From contig KE159605.1 in the NCBI GenBank assembly GCA_000403295.2, forward strand, positions 1,484,203 to 1,548,202: 64,000 nt of DNA, read 5' to 3'. Numbering within the stretch: position 1 is the stretch's first letter; each line of letters opens with the position of its first letter. The notes below the pieces were generated by a model. That model was not told the origin of the DNA. It saw nothing but the letters and a program-made list of their open reading frames with translations, and made no database searches. Below are positions 15,941 to 25,065 of the stretch, one piece after another. The stretch is from Lachnospiraceae bacterium M18-1 (GTDB taxonomy: Bacteria > Bacillota > Clostridia > Lachnospirales > Lachnospiraceae). Both the position numbers and the translations under genes were made by a program.

Positions 15941-17314
15941 TTACTTTGAACCAGCCGCCCGCTTCTGCAGGTCATCAATGATCCCCTCAAATTCATCATC
16001 CAGATGATAGAATCGAAGGATCAGGAAGCATGCCGCAAATACTCCGATCGGAATCCACACGAAGCAGACGCGGATCGCGGTCACTGCGGAAGCGGTCTGA
16101 ACCGAAGCAGTCCCTACATATCCGCCGATCTCCAGGATCAGCCCGAGCAGCGCGGAGCCCACGCCGTTTCCGATCTTATAGCCAAAGCTGCATGCACTGT
16201 TTACGAGTCCTTCCGTGCGGTATCCGGTCTTCCACTCGCCGTAGTCAATGGTATCGGAAACCATGGCCCACATTGTCGCGCCGCCGCATGCATTTCCCAC
16301 ACCGCGGATCAGGCTTGTGATCACGATCACCGGCATAGAACCTCCGCCCAGTTCGAGGATCAGCATCCCGACTGCCGCCAGGATCAGTCCGATGGAAAAT
16401 ACGTTGCGCTTGCCATATTTTTTCACCAGTTTTGCGATCAGAAACATGCCGATGATCTGGATCGCATTGTAAATGCCGTTGATCGTGCTCACCAGGTCCG
16501 CATCCCCCAGGACCTCTTTCGCATAGTAGACGGTGGTTCCGCCGTTGATGGCGTAATACAGGAAAAACAAGGCCAGTACGCCGGTCATCATGATCCAATA
16601 CTTATTTTTGAACAATGCCAGGATTCCTTCTTTTACCGGAACCGTCTCTGCCCCGCCGTCTCCTGCGGACGCTGGTTTTACCCGCTCTCTCGTCCCGGCA
16701 AAATTGATCAGAAAGGCCGCGACTGCCAGAAAGCCGAGTACCACAAATGCCTTCGTCCATGCAGATGCATTGTCGCCGAATGCCCTGACCAGCGGAAGTG
16801 TCACCAGGTTGATCAGAAGCGTTCCGCAGGTTGCCAGTACGTTTCGGAAAATACTCAGGACCGAACGCTCGTAAGGATCTTGTGTCATCAGCGCATTCAG
16901 CGAAGAATACGGCACGTTGATCGCCGTGTAGATCACCGTGGACGTCAGGTTGTACGTTATGAACACGTAGACCAGCTTTGCCGTCTCTGACATTCCTGCC
17001 GGAACGGAGAACAAAAGGATGCCGGATACTGCAAAGGGAATACACATCCGAAGCAGCCAGGGCCGTGCTTTTCCGAAACGGGATCTTGTGCGGTCTACGA
17101 TGATCCCCATGATAATGTCGCTGACACCGTCAAAAACCCTGGACACCAGCATGATCGTCCCCACTGCAAGAGTATTGACGCCTGCGTAATCGGAATAGTA
17201 AAACATCAGAAACGCGGACATGGCCGTGTAAATGATATTACACCCAAAATCGCCGCAGCCGTAGGAGAAGCGCTCCCCAATCTTTGCAAAAGTCAGTTTG
17301 TTTTTTTGTTCCAT
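15941..17314 (-). CDS. GPH-family sugar:cation symporter
   Basis: Membrane transporter of the glycoside-pentoside-hexuronide:cation family (MFS-related), 457 residues and about 12 helices. Signature features are GERFSYGCGDFGCN at the N-terminus, and FDGVSDIIMGIIVDRTRSRFGKARPW between helices 2 and 3, the family's hallmark loop. It is co-transcribed with the GH43 xylosidase, so xylobiose or short arabino-xylo-oligosaccharides are the likely cargo. A good GGAGGAAATGA site precedes the ATG. Confidence 0.88.
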   Translation of the reverse strand: MEQKNKLTFAKIGERFSYGCGDFGCNIIYTAMSAFLMFYYSDYAGVNTLAVGTIMLVSRVFDGVSDIIMGIIVDRTRSRFGKARPWLLRMCIPFAVSGILLFSVPAGMSETAKLVYVFITYNLTSTVIYTAINVPYSSLNALMTQDPYERSVLSIFRNVLATCGTLLINLVTLPLVRAFGDNASAWTKAFVVLGFLAVAAFLINFAGTRERVKPASAGDGGAETVPVKEGILALFKNKYWIMMTGVLALFFLYYAINGGTTVYYAKEVLGDADLVSTINGIYNAIQIIGMFLIAKLVKKYGKRNVFSIGLILAAVGMLILELGGGSMPVIVITSLIRGVGNACGGATMWAMVSDTIDYGEWKTGYRTEGLVNSACSFGYKIGNGVGSALLGLILEIGGYVGTASVQTASAVTAIRVCFVWIPIGVFAACFLILRFYHLDDEFEGIIDDLQKRAAGSK

Positions 17315-17429
17315 TCTTCATTTCCTCCTTCATGTATCACTCAACGAGATTTTGTAATCAAATACTAACAATTTTTCCGTCGTTTGGTTAGATACTTTTA
17401 CGGAGAAAATAGCGGACGATTCCGACTTT

Positions 17430-17466
17430 GTTACTGCGAACACCCACCGGGTGCTCACAGTAACAG
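17430..17466. repeat. Dispersed palindrome, copy B
   Basis: Imperfect palindrome GTTACTGCGAACACCC-acc-GGGTGCTCACAGTAAC followed on the plus strand by AGTCCTTTTTT. It belongs to the same family as copies at 43717, 49548, 50253 and 52093. It sits in the 159-bp gap between the AraC gene and the GPH gene. Confidence 0.7.
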
Positions 17467-17473
17467 TCCTTTT

Positions 17474-18361
17474 TTATTCTTCACACGGCTCATAGAAGGG
17501 GGACGGCAGCATCTGCATCTCCTTCCAGCTCATCCGTCTCACCGCTTCCCTTTTCTCCCTGGGCGTGCAGCCGTAGGTTTCTTTAAAATACCGCATGGCC
17601 ACCTTGTAGTTGGTGCAGCCATGGTCTTCGAATATCTCATTCACTGTCCGGTCCGTGTTCACCAGGTCGATGTATACCTTGGAAATACGGATGGCGTACA
17701 CATATTCCATGATCGTCATCCCAAGCTGTTTTTTGAAGATCCGCGCAATATAATCCTCATGATAGCCGAAGTGCTCCGCCAGCTCCGAGACGATACATTT
17801 TTCCCGATAGCGCTCCTTCAAATAGGTCATGACCGGGGTGACTTTTTCCAGCTGACCCTCATTTCTGTCAAACTCCTTCTGTACCAGTTTACTGGAATAG
17901 GAATGGACCAAAATAAATAACAGTTCATACAAAAGGCTGTTAAACCGGAGCAGGTACCCCTCCGGCCGGATATCATAGACTGCGTGCATATCCATAAATA
18001 TCTTCTTTACCTTTTCCAGCCTCGTTCTTTCCACATCTCCTGCCGGATTCTTGTCCACAAAAAAAGTGTACAGCTCAATGTCCGGAATAAATTTTCTCAG
18101 GATTTCCTTTGGTATCTGCAGGACAAGCGCTTTGTTTTTCTCGCTCAGTACAGAATGGATCACCCTGGAATTGACGATATTGAACTCTTCCGACCGGAGC
18201 ACTTCACGGCGGTTCTCAAAAGTCACCGCCATACTTCCCTCGATCATATAGACCAGCTCCAGGCTGTCGTGCCAGTGGGGCGGAACATAACTCCCCAGGT
18301 CTATGGAAAGGTAAAATCTTGCTTCGATGTCCGGATTTACCGATACGATTTCGTGACGCAT
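17474..18361 (-). CDS. AraC-family regulator with cupin sensor domain
   Basis: DNA-binding regulator of 295 residues. The N-terminal 130 residues form a cupin-like sugar sensor (PPHWHDSLELVYMIEGSM). The C-terminal 100 residues form two helix-turn-helix units, HFGYHEDYIARIFKKQLGMT and the second ending YKVAMRYFKETYGCTP. It lies between the GH5 gene (18 nt upstream) and the GPH/GH43 pair on the same strand and likely activates this glycan locus in response to a xylo- or gluco-oligosaccharide. AGGAGG lies 7 nt before the ATG. Confidence 0.9.
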   Translation of the reverse strand: MRHEIVSVNPDIEARFYLSIDLGSYVPPHWHDSLELVYMIEGSMAVTFENRREVLRSEEFNIVNSRVIHSVLSEKNKALVLQIPKEILRKFIPDIELYTFFVDKNPAGDVERTRLEKVKKIFMDMHAVYDIRPEGYLLRFNSLLYELLFILVHSYSSKLVQKEFDRNEGQLEKVTPVMTYLKERYREKCIVSELAEHFGYHEDYIARIFKKQLGMTIMEYVYAIRISKVYIDLVNTDRTVNEIFEDHGCTNYKVAMRYFKETYGCTPREKREAVRRMSWKEMQMLPSPFYEPCEE

Positions 18362-18379
18362 ATGATATCCTCCTGATTG

Positions 18380-19546
18380 TTATACTGCCGGAAACCATCC
18401 GAAGTCCACGCATCTCCCCAGATCCCAGCTGTCCCAGCCGATCCATCCCTTGTCATTGACCGTATCTGTCAAAAGCTTATAGCTCCAGTAAAAATATCCG
18501 CTGCCCTCATTCCACGCGTCCAGCTGCGCCTTCGCCACGGAACGGTAGATCTCCTGCTTCTGCCCTGCGTCCAGCTGCTCCCCGCAGCTTCCTTCCACGC
18601 CGTTGAGCACACTCTGTCCGCCTTTTGTATCGCATCCGCAGGCCAGGGAATTGAACAGGCACCACTCCCCGCAGATCACCGGAAAATACTGCTGCATTTC
18701 CCGGATATCCTTTTGGAAATGCTCTTCAATATAATCCTTGTACGCCTCCAGCTCCTGAGCGCACCCTGCCGCCTCCGCCATCATCAGATACTGGTGGGTG
18801 TCCAGCACCACATTGACATACTTTTCCTCCCGCATAAAATCTTTCCATGCCAGAAGTTCGAAGCCATCGTGGATCACCACATATTTTTCTTCCGGTAAAT
18901 ACTGCCGGAGCCGGTCATAAGCCCTCATGTAAAACTCCTTCAAAAATTCCAGGGTATTGGGGCCGGAGCCTTCCGCCAGTTCCGGGTCTGCCGCCGGGTA
19001 GCGGTTCGGCACGTCCATCAGCTTCCAGGCGTTTTCCGTGATCGGTTCATTCAGCACTTCGATGCCCCAGAGTCCCTTTCTCGTCCCGTAACGCTGCGCC
19101 AGCCTTTCCAGCACCGACAGGACAAACTCTACTTCCTTTGGCTCCCGGGACCATCTGCATACGCCGCAGATTCCCCCGTTGTCAAATCCATTCTGCCCCA
19201 GCGGCGCCGTGTGCAGATCGATCAGGATCTCCAGCCCGTATTTTTCCGCCCAGTTGAACGCTTTATCCAGCTCCTGGATGCAGCCGATAAACGGCTCCCT
19301 GTCCCCGAAAACAAAATAAGGGACTGGAATGCGCACGGCCTCCATCCCCATAGCTTTGATGGACACAAAATCCCGTTCCGTGATATACTCTGAGCGGTGG
19401 ATCTGAATCCTTGCCTCATACACCTCCCGGGATAATTGGCGCGGAAGATTGTATTCATCCTCCGCTGCCGTCCCCTCAAACAAGGCCGGGCTCATCCACT
19501 TTTCCAGCACCAGCCAGTTTCCCAGATTGACTCCTTTTACATACAT
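18380..19546 (-). CDS. GH5-type glucanase/glucosidase
   Basis: Glycoside hydrolase of the GH5/cellulase clan A fold, 388 residues, resembling exo-1,3-beta-glucosidases (MYVKGVNLGNWLVLEKWMSP). The acid/base Glu is in WGIEVLNEPI near 160, and the nucleophile Glu in VICGEWCLF. DLHTAPLGQNGFDN is also typical of exo-1,3-beta-glucanases. No signal peptide is visible, so it probably acts in the cytoplasm. ATG 19546 is chosen for GAGGAAAGG directly upstream, although the frame is open far further. It heads the GH5-AraC-GPH-GH43 set; substrate is beta-glucan or a related beta-glucoside by inference. Confidence 0.82.
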   Translation of the reverse strand: MYVKGVNLGNWLVLEKWMSPALFEGTAAEDEYNLPRQLSREVYEARIQIHRSEYITERDFVSIKAMGMEAVRIPVPYFVFGDREPFIGCIQELDKAFNWAEKYGLEILIDLHTAPLGQNGFDNGGICGVCRWSREPKEVEFVLSVLERLAQRYGTRKGLWGIEVLNEPITENAWKLMDVPNRYPAADPELAEGSGPNTLEFLKEFYMRAYDRLRQYLPEEKYVVIHDGFELLAWKDFMREEKYVNVVLDTHQYLMMAEAAGCAQELEAYKDYIEEHFQKDIREMQQYFPVICGEWCLFNSLACGCDTKGGQSVLNGVEGSCGEQLDAGQKQEIYRSVAKAQLDAWNEGSGYFYWSYKLLTDTVNDKGWIGWDSWDLGRCVDFGWFPAV

Positions 19547-19740
19547 GCTGCCTTTCCTCTCTTTCTTTTTTTCAGACTTTGAAAACCTGCAGTTCCTTTT
19601 CAAAAGCCTGTTCATGATATAAAGATATCTTAGCAGTTTTTCTCTCTGTTCACTATACACTTTTGCGCAAAAAAATAGGATGATTCCGACTTGTCGTGCA
19701 GCAAGTGCACAACACCGCGTGGTTAGCAGCCGACTTGTCG

Positions 19741-20097
19741 TTACTGTTCTTGGTCCGCCACTTCGATCTCCTTGATCTGATGCTCGTTCCCCTGTATCAG
19801 ATAGGTATTCCCGCTGCCGCAGTAAGGGCAGGTCTTCCCGTGCTCCACCGTGGCGAAGGTCTCCCGGCAGTCCTCGCAGAAGGTAATGGCCGGGATCGTC
19901 TCGATCACCAGCTCGCAGCCTGCCATCACAGGGCTCTTGGAGCATTTCCACTTCCAGCAGTCCTCCAGGTAGGAGGGGATGATGGTGGACACCTCGCCGA
20001 TCTGCAACACCACCTTCCCCACCCTGTCCGCCTGGTTTTCGGCCGCGATCTCCTCTACGGTTTTTACAATGTGAAAGACGATTCCTAATTCATGCAT
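19741..20097 (-). CDS. hypA: HypA-like nickel metallochaperone
   Basis: Small protein of 118 residues that in the known family passes nickel to [NiFe]-hydrogenase or other nickel enzymes. The N-terminal Met-His-Glu nickel site is present (MHELGIVFHIV), and the structural zinc site is formed by CEDC and CPYC. No hydrogenase or HypB lies in the window. Instead it ends an operon with CooC-like and CODH/ACS-like proteins, so a different nickel enzyme may be its client. The stop codon lies at the edge of a GTTACTGTTC motif. Family call strong, client unknown. Confidence 0.85.
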   Translation of the reverse strand: MHELGIVFHIVKTVEEIAAENQADRVGKVVLQIGEVSTIIPSYLEDCWKWKCSKSPVMAGCELVIETIPAITFCEDCRETFATVEHGKTCPYCGSGNTYLIQGNEHQIKEIEVADQEQ

Positions 20098-20133
20098 TCC
20101 TTCTCCCCGCTTCCTGCACCGCGTCTGTCACTA

Positions 20134-20190
20134 AGAAACTGCGGGAAAATATCCCGCGCAATCTGCACATGTTATTTTCCTGCAGTTTCT
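20134..20190. repeat. 18-bp inverted repeat between hypA and the FAD gene
   Basis: AGAAACTGCGGGAAAATA (20134-20151) and TATTTTCCTGCAGTTTCT (20173-20190) are complementary except for one position, with a 21-nt loop. The left arm also folds alone as GCGGGA-TCCCGC (20141-20157). In an operon this could protect or partly terminate the transcript and so set the HypA level. Confidence 0.6.
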
Positions 20191-20225
20191 GAACCGACAG
20201 CCGCGGCACTGACATAATCTTCCCT

Positions 20226-23159
20226 TTATTTTCTGCCGTTTTTACCGGAAGCTCTGGCCTGTTTGACTTTCTTTACCGTTACCCCGGACGGCCTTCTCAC
20301 GATCGGCTTCTTCGCCCCGGCCGACGTTTTCACCGCTGGTCTTTTTCCCTCCGGTTTTTTCGCAAACACAGACTTCAATGCTTTCCCCGCGGCATAAGCC
20401 CCGATTTCTTTAAATTTATCCTCAGACCTGCACATTTTGGAGCATTCCGGATGATCCCGGTGCAGTTTGATCGCATCGAACTCACACTTGGTCGTACAGA
20501 TTCCGCAGCCGATACATTTGTTCTCATCCACAACCGAGGCGCCGCAGCTCAGGCACCGTCCCGCTTCCAGATGCACCTGCTCCTCACTCAGCAGCTTCCT
20601 TGCGTCCCGGAAGGAATGCCTGTGGTCGATCTGATGGTCCATGCCAGCCTCCTGGCGGCCGATGGTATCGTATCCGTCCAGTCGGATGTTGTCCTTGTCC
20701 AGCTCCCGGAAATCCCTCCGGTTGCGGCCGATGGTCAGGCTTGTCCCCGGATGGACGTAACGGTGCAGAGATTCCGCCGCGTTCTTACCGGCCTCGATGG
20801 CATCGATCACAAACTTTGGTCCGCTGTAAACATCTCCGCCTACGAAGATATCCGGCTCCTTCGTCTGATAGGTCAGGGCGTCCGCCACCGGATAATTGCC
20901 GTGCCAGAACTCTACCCTGGAGCCTTCCAGCAGATTTCCCCATTCAATGCTCTGCCCCACGGCAAAGATCACATTTTCACATTCCACTGTCATCAGATCG
21001 TCTTTTGCATACTGGGGATCAAACTTTCCGTCCTTGTCAAATACAGACGTACATTTCTGAAATACAACGGCCCATACCTTTCCTTTGTCATCCTTGAGGA
21101 TTTCCTTCGGGCCCCAGCCGTTATGGATCGCGATCTCCTCATCCAGCGTCTCCCGGATCTCTTCCTCCGAAGCAGGCATGGTCTCTCTGGATTCCAGACA
21201 GAACATAGCTACATTCTTCCCGCCCAGACGGGAAGCCGTCCTTGCACAGTCCACCGCCACATTTCCGCCGCCCACTACAACGACGCGCCCGTTCAGCTTC
21301 TGCCCGTGGTTCTCCGATGCATGGTGCAGAAAACGGACCGCAATGTCAATTCCTTTGGCGTCATTGCCGGGAATGGCAGGAATCTTGCCGTCCTGGCATC
21401 CGATGGCAAGGTAAAATGCCTGATATCCCTGTTCCCGGAGTTCCCCGATGGTGACGTCACGGCCGACCTCCACGCCGCACCGGATCTCCACGCCAAGCTC
21501 CCGGAGCACCTGGATCTCCGCCTCGATCACATCCTTCTCCAGCTTGTAGGACGGGATCCCATAAGTCATCATCCCGCCCGGGCGGGCATGCTTCTCAAAT
21601 ACCACCGGCTGATAGCCCTTCACCGCCAGATAGTACGCGCAGGACAGGCCTGCCGGTCCGGCTCCGATCACCGCGATCTTCTGCTCCCACTGGGTCAGGC
21701 GGTTGGACGCGATGACAACCGGCGGAACGTATCGGGTCTCCTCGTGAAGATCCTGCTCTGCAATAAACTTTTTGATGTCGTCGATCGCCACTGCCTGATC
21801 CACGGTCCCCCGGGTACAGGCGATCTCACAGCGCCGGTTGCAGACCCGGCCGCAGACTGCCGGAAATGGATTGTCCTTCTTGATCAGCGCCAGCGCCTCC
21901 CGGTACTTTCCTTCCTTCGCCTTGCGGATATAGCCCTGGACCGCGATGTGGGCCGGACAGGCCGCCTTGCAGGGTGATGTGCCAGTCTCGTAGCAATTGA
22001 TCCGGTTGTTGTCCCGGTAGTCTTCGTCGTATTTGTCCCGGCCCCAGACCAGCCGGTCGGGAAGCTCATGCTTCGGGTACTGTACCTCCCGCCCGTCCTT
22101 CGTACAAAGCTTCTGTCCCAGCTTCACAGCACCTGCCGGACAGTATTCCACGCACTTTCCGCAGGCAACACATTTATCCCGTTCCACCCTGGCGGTAAAC
22201 GCGCTGCGGCTCATGTTGGGTGTATTGAACAGCTGGGACGTCCGAAGCGCGTTGCAGACGTTCACATTGCAGTTACAGATTCCGAAGATTTTATTCTCCC
22301 CGTCGATATTCGTGATCTGATGGACAAATCCGTTGTCCTCCGCTTTCCGGAAAATCTCCATGGCCTCCTCGTAGGTGATGTCATGGCCCTTGCCTGTCTC
22401 CCGGCAGTAGTCCGCAAAATCCCCCACGCCGATGCACCAGTTCATCTCATCGTCCCCGCAGCCTTCCCCCAGCACTTCCCGGCTGACGCGGCAGGAACAC
22501 TGGCCCACGCCGATATGCCCCTCGTACTTTTTCAGCCAGTAGGAAATGTGTTCCAGGTCGATAGTCCCGTTTTCCATGGAGATTGCTTTTTCCACTGGGA
22601 TCACATGCATCCCGATCCCGGCCCCTCCCGGCGGGACCATGTGGGTAATGCCGTCCAGCGGAATGAAAGTCATTCGCTCGAAAAAGCTGGCCAGCGCCGG
22701 ATGCTCTTTCAGACGCTTGTTCCCCTCCGGCGTCTCTTCCATGTTAAAAAGCTCCGCAGAGCCTGGCACAAACATGGGCAGGCAGTACCTGCGGTCCGTA
22801 GGTCCCGGTATAGCCCCGTTGTGGTCATAATTGTTGCCGTAATCATATTCCAGGAGCCCGATGTAGCTCATCTCATCCAGTACCTTCTGGAAATGGGCCT
22901 TCTGATGCTCCTCGATCTTGTTCATTTTCCAGAGTTCTTCGATCTTGTAGTGACGGCGCACCTTCATCTTCAGCGCAATATCCGCCATCTCCTCGGTCAC
23001 GATCTCAGCCAGCCCCCAATACTCCGGGTCGTTCACTGTGACCCCCTTCAGCTTATGCGCTGCAACATCTGTAATTTTTTTCCCAAGCTTTAAGATCTTT
23101 TCACTTGGCCTCTTATCCCCCATGTGCGGCGGGATGACCGCTCTGCTCATTTCCGGCAT
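20226..23159 (-). CDS. Multidomain FAD/4Fe-4S NAD(P)-dependent oxidoreductase
   Basis: Cytoplasmic electron-transfer protein of 977 residues. Residues 1-320 form a Cys-rich domain (QCSCR, CNCNVNVC) of unclear family. A ferredoxin module follows (CVACGKCVEYC, about 333), then a GltD-type segment: Fe-S motif CGRVCNRRCEIAC, FAD site VIGAGPAGLSCAYYLA (about 497) and NAD(P)H site VVVVGGGNVAVDCAR (about 625). A C-terminal ferredoxin module has CIGCGICTTKC (about 880). The last 50 residues are an unusual Lys/Arg/Pro tail that resembles no catalytic domain. It probably moves electrons from NAD(P)H to the activase/dehydratase proteins of the operon. That role is inferred. Confidence 0.82.
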   Translation of the reverse strand: MPEMSRAVIPPHMGDKRPSEKILKLGKKITDVAAHKLKGVTVNDPEYWGLAEIVTEEMADIALKMKVRRHYKIEELWKMNKIEEHQKAHFQKVLDEMSYIGLLEYDYGNNYDHNGAIPGPTDRRYCLPMFVPGSAELFNMEETPEGNKRLKEHPALASFFERMTFIPLDGITHMVPPGGAGIGMHVIPVEKAISMENGTIDLEHISYWLKKYEGHIGVGQCSCRVSREVLGEGCGDDEMNWCIGVGDFADYCRETGKGHDITYEEAMEIFRKAEDNGFVHQITNIDGENKIFGICNCNVNVCNALRTSQLFNTPNMSRSAFTARVERDKCVACGKCVEYCPAGAVKLGQKLCTKDGREVQYPKHELPDRLVWGRDKYDEDYRDNNRINCYETGTSPCKAACPAHIAVQGYIRKAKEGKYREALALIKKDNPFPAVCGRVCNRRCEIACTRGTVDQAVAIDDIKKFIAEQDLHEETRYVPPVVIASNRLTQWEQKIAVIGAGPAGLSCAYYLAVKGYQPVVFEKHARPGGMMTYGIPSYKLEKDVIEAEIQVLRELGVEIRCGVEVGRDVTIGELREQGYQAFYLAIGCQDGKIPAIPGNDAKGIDIAVRFLHHASENHGQKLNGRVVVVGGGNVAVDCARTASRLGGKNVAMFCLESRETMPASEEEIRETLDEEIAIHNGWGPKEILKDDKGKVWAVVFQKCTSVFDKDGKFDPQYAKDDLMTVECENVIFAVGQSIEWGNLLEGSRVEFWHGNYPVADALTYQTKEPDIFVGGDVYSGPKFVIDAIEAGKNAAESLHRYVHPGTSLTIGRNRRDFRELDKDNIRLDGYDTIGRQEAGMDHQIDHRHSFRDARKLLSEEQVHLEAGRCLSCGASVVDENKCIGCGICTTKCEFDAIKLHRDHPECSKMCRSEDKFKEIGAYAAGKALKSVFAKKPEGKRPAVKTSAGAKKPIVRRPSGVTVKKVKQARASGKNGRK

Positions 23160-23212
23160 CGCATTTTCTCCTTTCTACACTTTCACGTCTTTTATATATC
23201 CCGGAGGCTGCG

Positions 23213-23956
23213 TCAATTTCGGATATTTCCGGTTCCGAAGTGCAGCTCCTTCATTCCTTCTACTTCATCACAGATCTGTTTCAGGCTGCAGGCTTTGCAG
23301 TCCATCGTCAGATTTTTAAAAATATGGTCGATCGCTTTTGTGATCTGCTCGGATCTTTTTACAAGCCCTTCCAGTTCCCGGTACGGAAAATCCGGCAGGG
23401 TCATGAAGATCAGCCTGACTGCTTCTGTTCCCGGATTCCTGTGAAAGGCTTCCAGAAACATCTCCCCGGCTGCTTGAAAATTCAGCCCCCTGACAAGCGC
23501 GGCTCTGCTGACCCGTACCATTTCCCGCTCGCTGGCGGCCGAGATCCGCATCATAAAGCCCTCCGGAAATACATGGTATCTGGTATATTCCATCCTTCGG
23601 ATCTCTTCATACAGGGCATTTCCCTCGCCCGGGCAGTCCTCCCTGACCCGGACAAAAGCCAGCCGGGCATATGCCGTATCTCTTTGAATCCTTCCCAGGT
23701 CCTTCCCATACAGCAGGATCTCATCCTCCGGCACCAGGCTGCTTTCCGTGGTGAGCAGCGTACCCCCGACAGCTGGCAGGCCGCTTCCTCCCAGCTCATA
23801 TGCCATATCTCCGCGCAGGACCAGGCTGCCGCCGCCTGCGTCCTTCCAGCTGCATTTGGGGGCGGCTGCGATCTTCCTGCAAGGGTATGGGCTTAACAGC
23901 GCGGATATTTCCTTTATCACATCATCATACAGTTTCATCATGGCAGTCAATCTCAC
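23213..23956 (-). CDS. Possible CODH/ACS beta-subunit (CdhC) domain-like protein
   Basis: Protein of about 247 residues with no membrane segment. Several stretches resemble the N-terminal part of acetyl-CoA synthase/CdhC (a YELGG motif, an LLYGKDLG segment, FMMRISAASEREM). It ends in a Cys cluster, DCKACSLKQICDEVEGMKEL, that could bind a metal or Fe-S centre. The full ACS length (about 700 residues) and the A-cluster domain are missing. Its place beside HypA- and CooC-like proteins fits a nickel or Fe-S function. The assigned start is a GTG; ATG codons at 23941 and 23938 are alternatives. The family call is tentative. Confidence 0.45.
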   Translation of the reverse strand: MRLTAMMKLYDDVIKEISALLSPYPCRKIAAAPKCSWKDAGGGSLVLRGDMAYELGGSGLPAVGGTLLTTESSLVPEDEILLYGKDLGRIQRDTAYARLAFVRVREDCPGEGNALYEEIRRMEYTRYHVFPEGFMMRISAASEREMVRVSRAALVRGLNFQAAGEMFLEAFHRNPGTEAVRLIFMTLPDFPYRELEGLVKRSEQITKAIDHIFKNLTMDCKACSLKQICDEVEGMKELHFGTGNIRN

Positions 23957-23976
23957 TCAGATACTTTCTTTCAATG

Positions 23977-24156
23977 TTACAGCCTGCGCTCCCTCTTCAC
24001 ACGGTCATGCCATTTTTCCAGCCAGGGTTCCAGCGCGGCAGCCAGCTTCATATCCAGGTTGAAAAAATAGACCGTAAAGGAGACCGCAAAGAAAACCGCC
24101 GCCGATATCCCGGCTAGCTTCAACACTTTCCAGACTGCTCTTCTTATCTTCCTCAT
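23977..24156 (-). CDS. Small single-pass membrane protein
   Basis: A 59-residue protein with a basic N-terminus (MRKIRRAVWKVLK), one membrane helix (about 14-32, AGISAAVFFAVSFTVYFF) and a charged C-terminal tail. AAGGAGG 7 nt upstream decides ATG 24156. It lies 13 nt after the activase gene and 20 nt before the CdhC-like gene, so it is surely in the operon. It may tether part of the redox complex to the membrane; no family recognised. Confidence 0.6.
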   Translation of the reverse strand: MRKIRRAVWKVLKLAGISAAVFFAVSFTVYFFNLDMKLAAALEPWLEKWHDRVKRERRL

Positions 24157-24169
24157 TGCCGCATCCTCC

Positions 24170-24961
24170 TTAATGCCTTCCCTTCTGCCTCGCAAATTCC
24201 GCCGCCCCAAGGGCCCCGATCAGCTGGGGATCCACCGGAAGCTCAATGACTTTCAGCTTCAGCACCTTTTCAATCGCCGCTTTCAGGCCGGCGTTCTTGG
24301 CGCATCCTCCGGTCAGGGTGATGTGGTCTGCCGCCCCGGCCTTCTTGGCCATGACAAAGCAGCGTTTTGCCACCGACAGCTCGATCCCCGCGGCGATCTC
24401 ATCCATAGGCTTGCCTTCCCCCACCAGGGAAATGACCTCGCTCTCGGCAAATACCGTGCACTGGGACGTGATCGGGATCACATTTTTCGCCTTCAGCGCG
24501 AGCGTGGAAAATTCCGTCAGGTCCATTTCAAATGCTTTTGCCATGGCTTCGAAAAACCGTCCTGTCCCTGCGGCGCATTTATCATTCATGGCAAAATTCA
24601 GCACCGTCCCGTCGGTGTCTACCGCGATCCCCTTTACGTCCTGGCCGCCGATGTCGATGATGGACCTGACCTTCGGATCCGCTGTATGCACGCCCATGGC
24701 GTGGCAGCTGATCTCCGAAATGTTTTCGTCCGCAAAAGGCACCTTATTCCTGCCATACCCGGTTCCCACCAGGTAGGCCAGATCCCGGGCGCTTTTGAGC
24801 TCCGGCACCTGAGCCACGGTCTGCTCCAGGGCATCCTGGGCGCTCAGCACGGAATTGATGCGGCTTCTCAGCGTGATGTCCGCCGCGATCCTTCCGTGCT
24901 CATCTATGATCACACATTTTGTATAGGTACTTCCTGAATCGCATCCTCCATAATATCTCAT
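24170..24961 (-). CDS. 2-hydroxyacyl-CoA dehydratase activase (HgdC/FldI family)
   Basis: ATP-dependent one-electron activator of 263 residues with the ASKHA fold (YGGCDSGSTYTKCVIID at the start; IDIGGQDVK; GGCAKN). In known homologues the homodimer holds one [4Fe-4S] cluster between subunits; the two ligand cysteines are visible in NDKCAAGTGRF and TSQCTVFAESE. It would fire electrons at low potential into the dehydratase-like subunits encoded just upstream (25066-27819). All diagnostic motifs are intact. Proteins of this family also serve benzoyl-CoA reductases and double-cubane cluster proteins, so the substrate is open. Confidence 0.9.
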   Translation of the reverse strand: MRYYGGCDSGSTYTKCVIIDEHGRIAADITLRSRINSVLSAQDALEQTVAQVPELKSARDLAYLVGTGYGRNKVPFADENISEISCHAMGVHTADPKVRSIIDIGGQDVKGIAVDTDGTVLNFAMNDKCAAGTGRFFEAMAKAFEMDLTEFSTLALKAKNVIPITSQCTVFAESEVISLVGEGKPMDEIAAGIELSVAKRCFVMAKKAGAADHITLTGGCAKNAGLKAAIEKVLKLKVIELPVDPQLIGALGAAEFARQKGRH

Positions 24962-25065
24962 CCTGATTCCCTTCCTTCTTTACCGGGCATTCCCATAAAC
25001 TCCCCTGCACTGTCTCTGCGCCTGAGTTTCCGGGAATGCTCTTACTTTACCTGTCCGCGTCTGCA

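Noticed and set aside
14192..16990. Long plus-strand frames opposite the GH43 and GPH genes
   Set aside because: The minus-strand genes carry full catalytic and transport signatures; the plus frames have no recognisable domains or start sites.
19741..20097. HypA as evidence for a hydrogenase locus
   Set aside because: No hydrogenase subunits or other hyp genes are in the window, so the client cannot be assumed.
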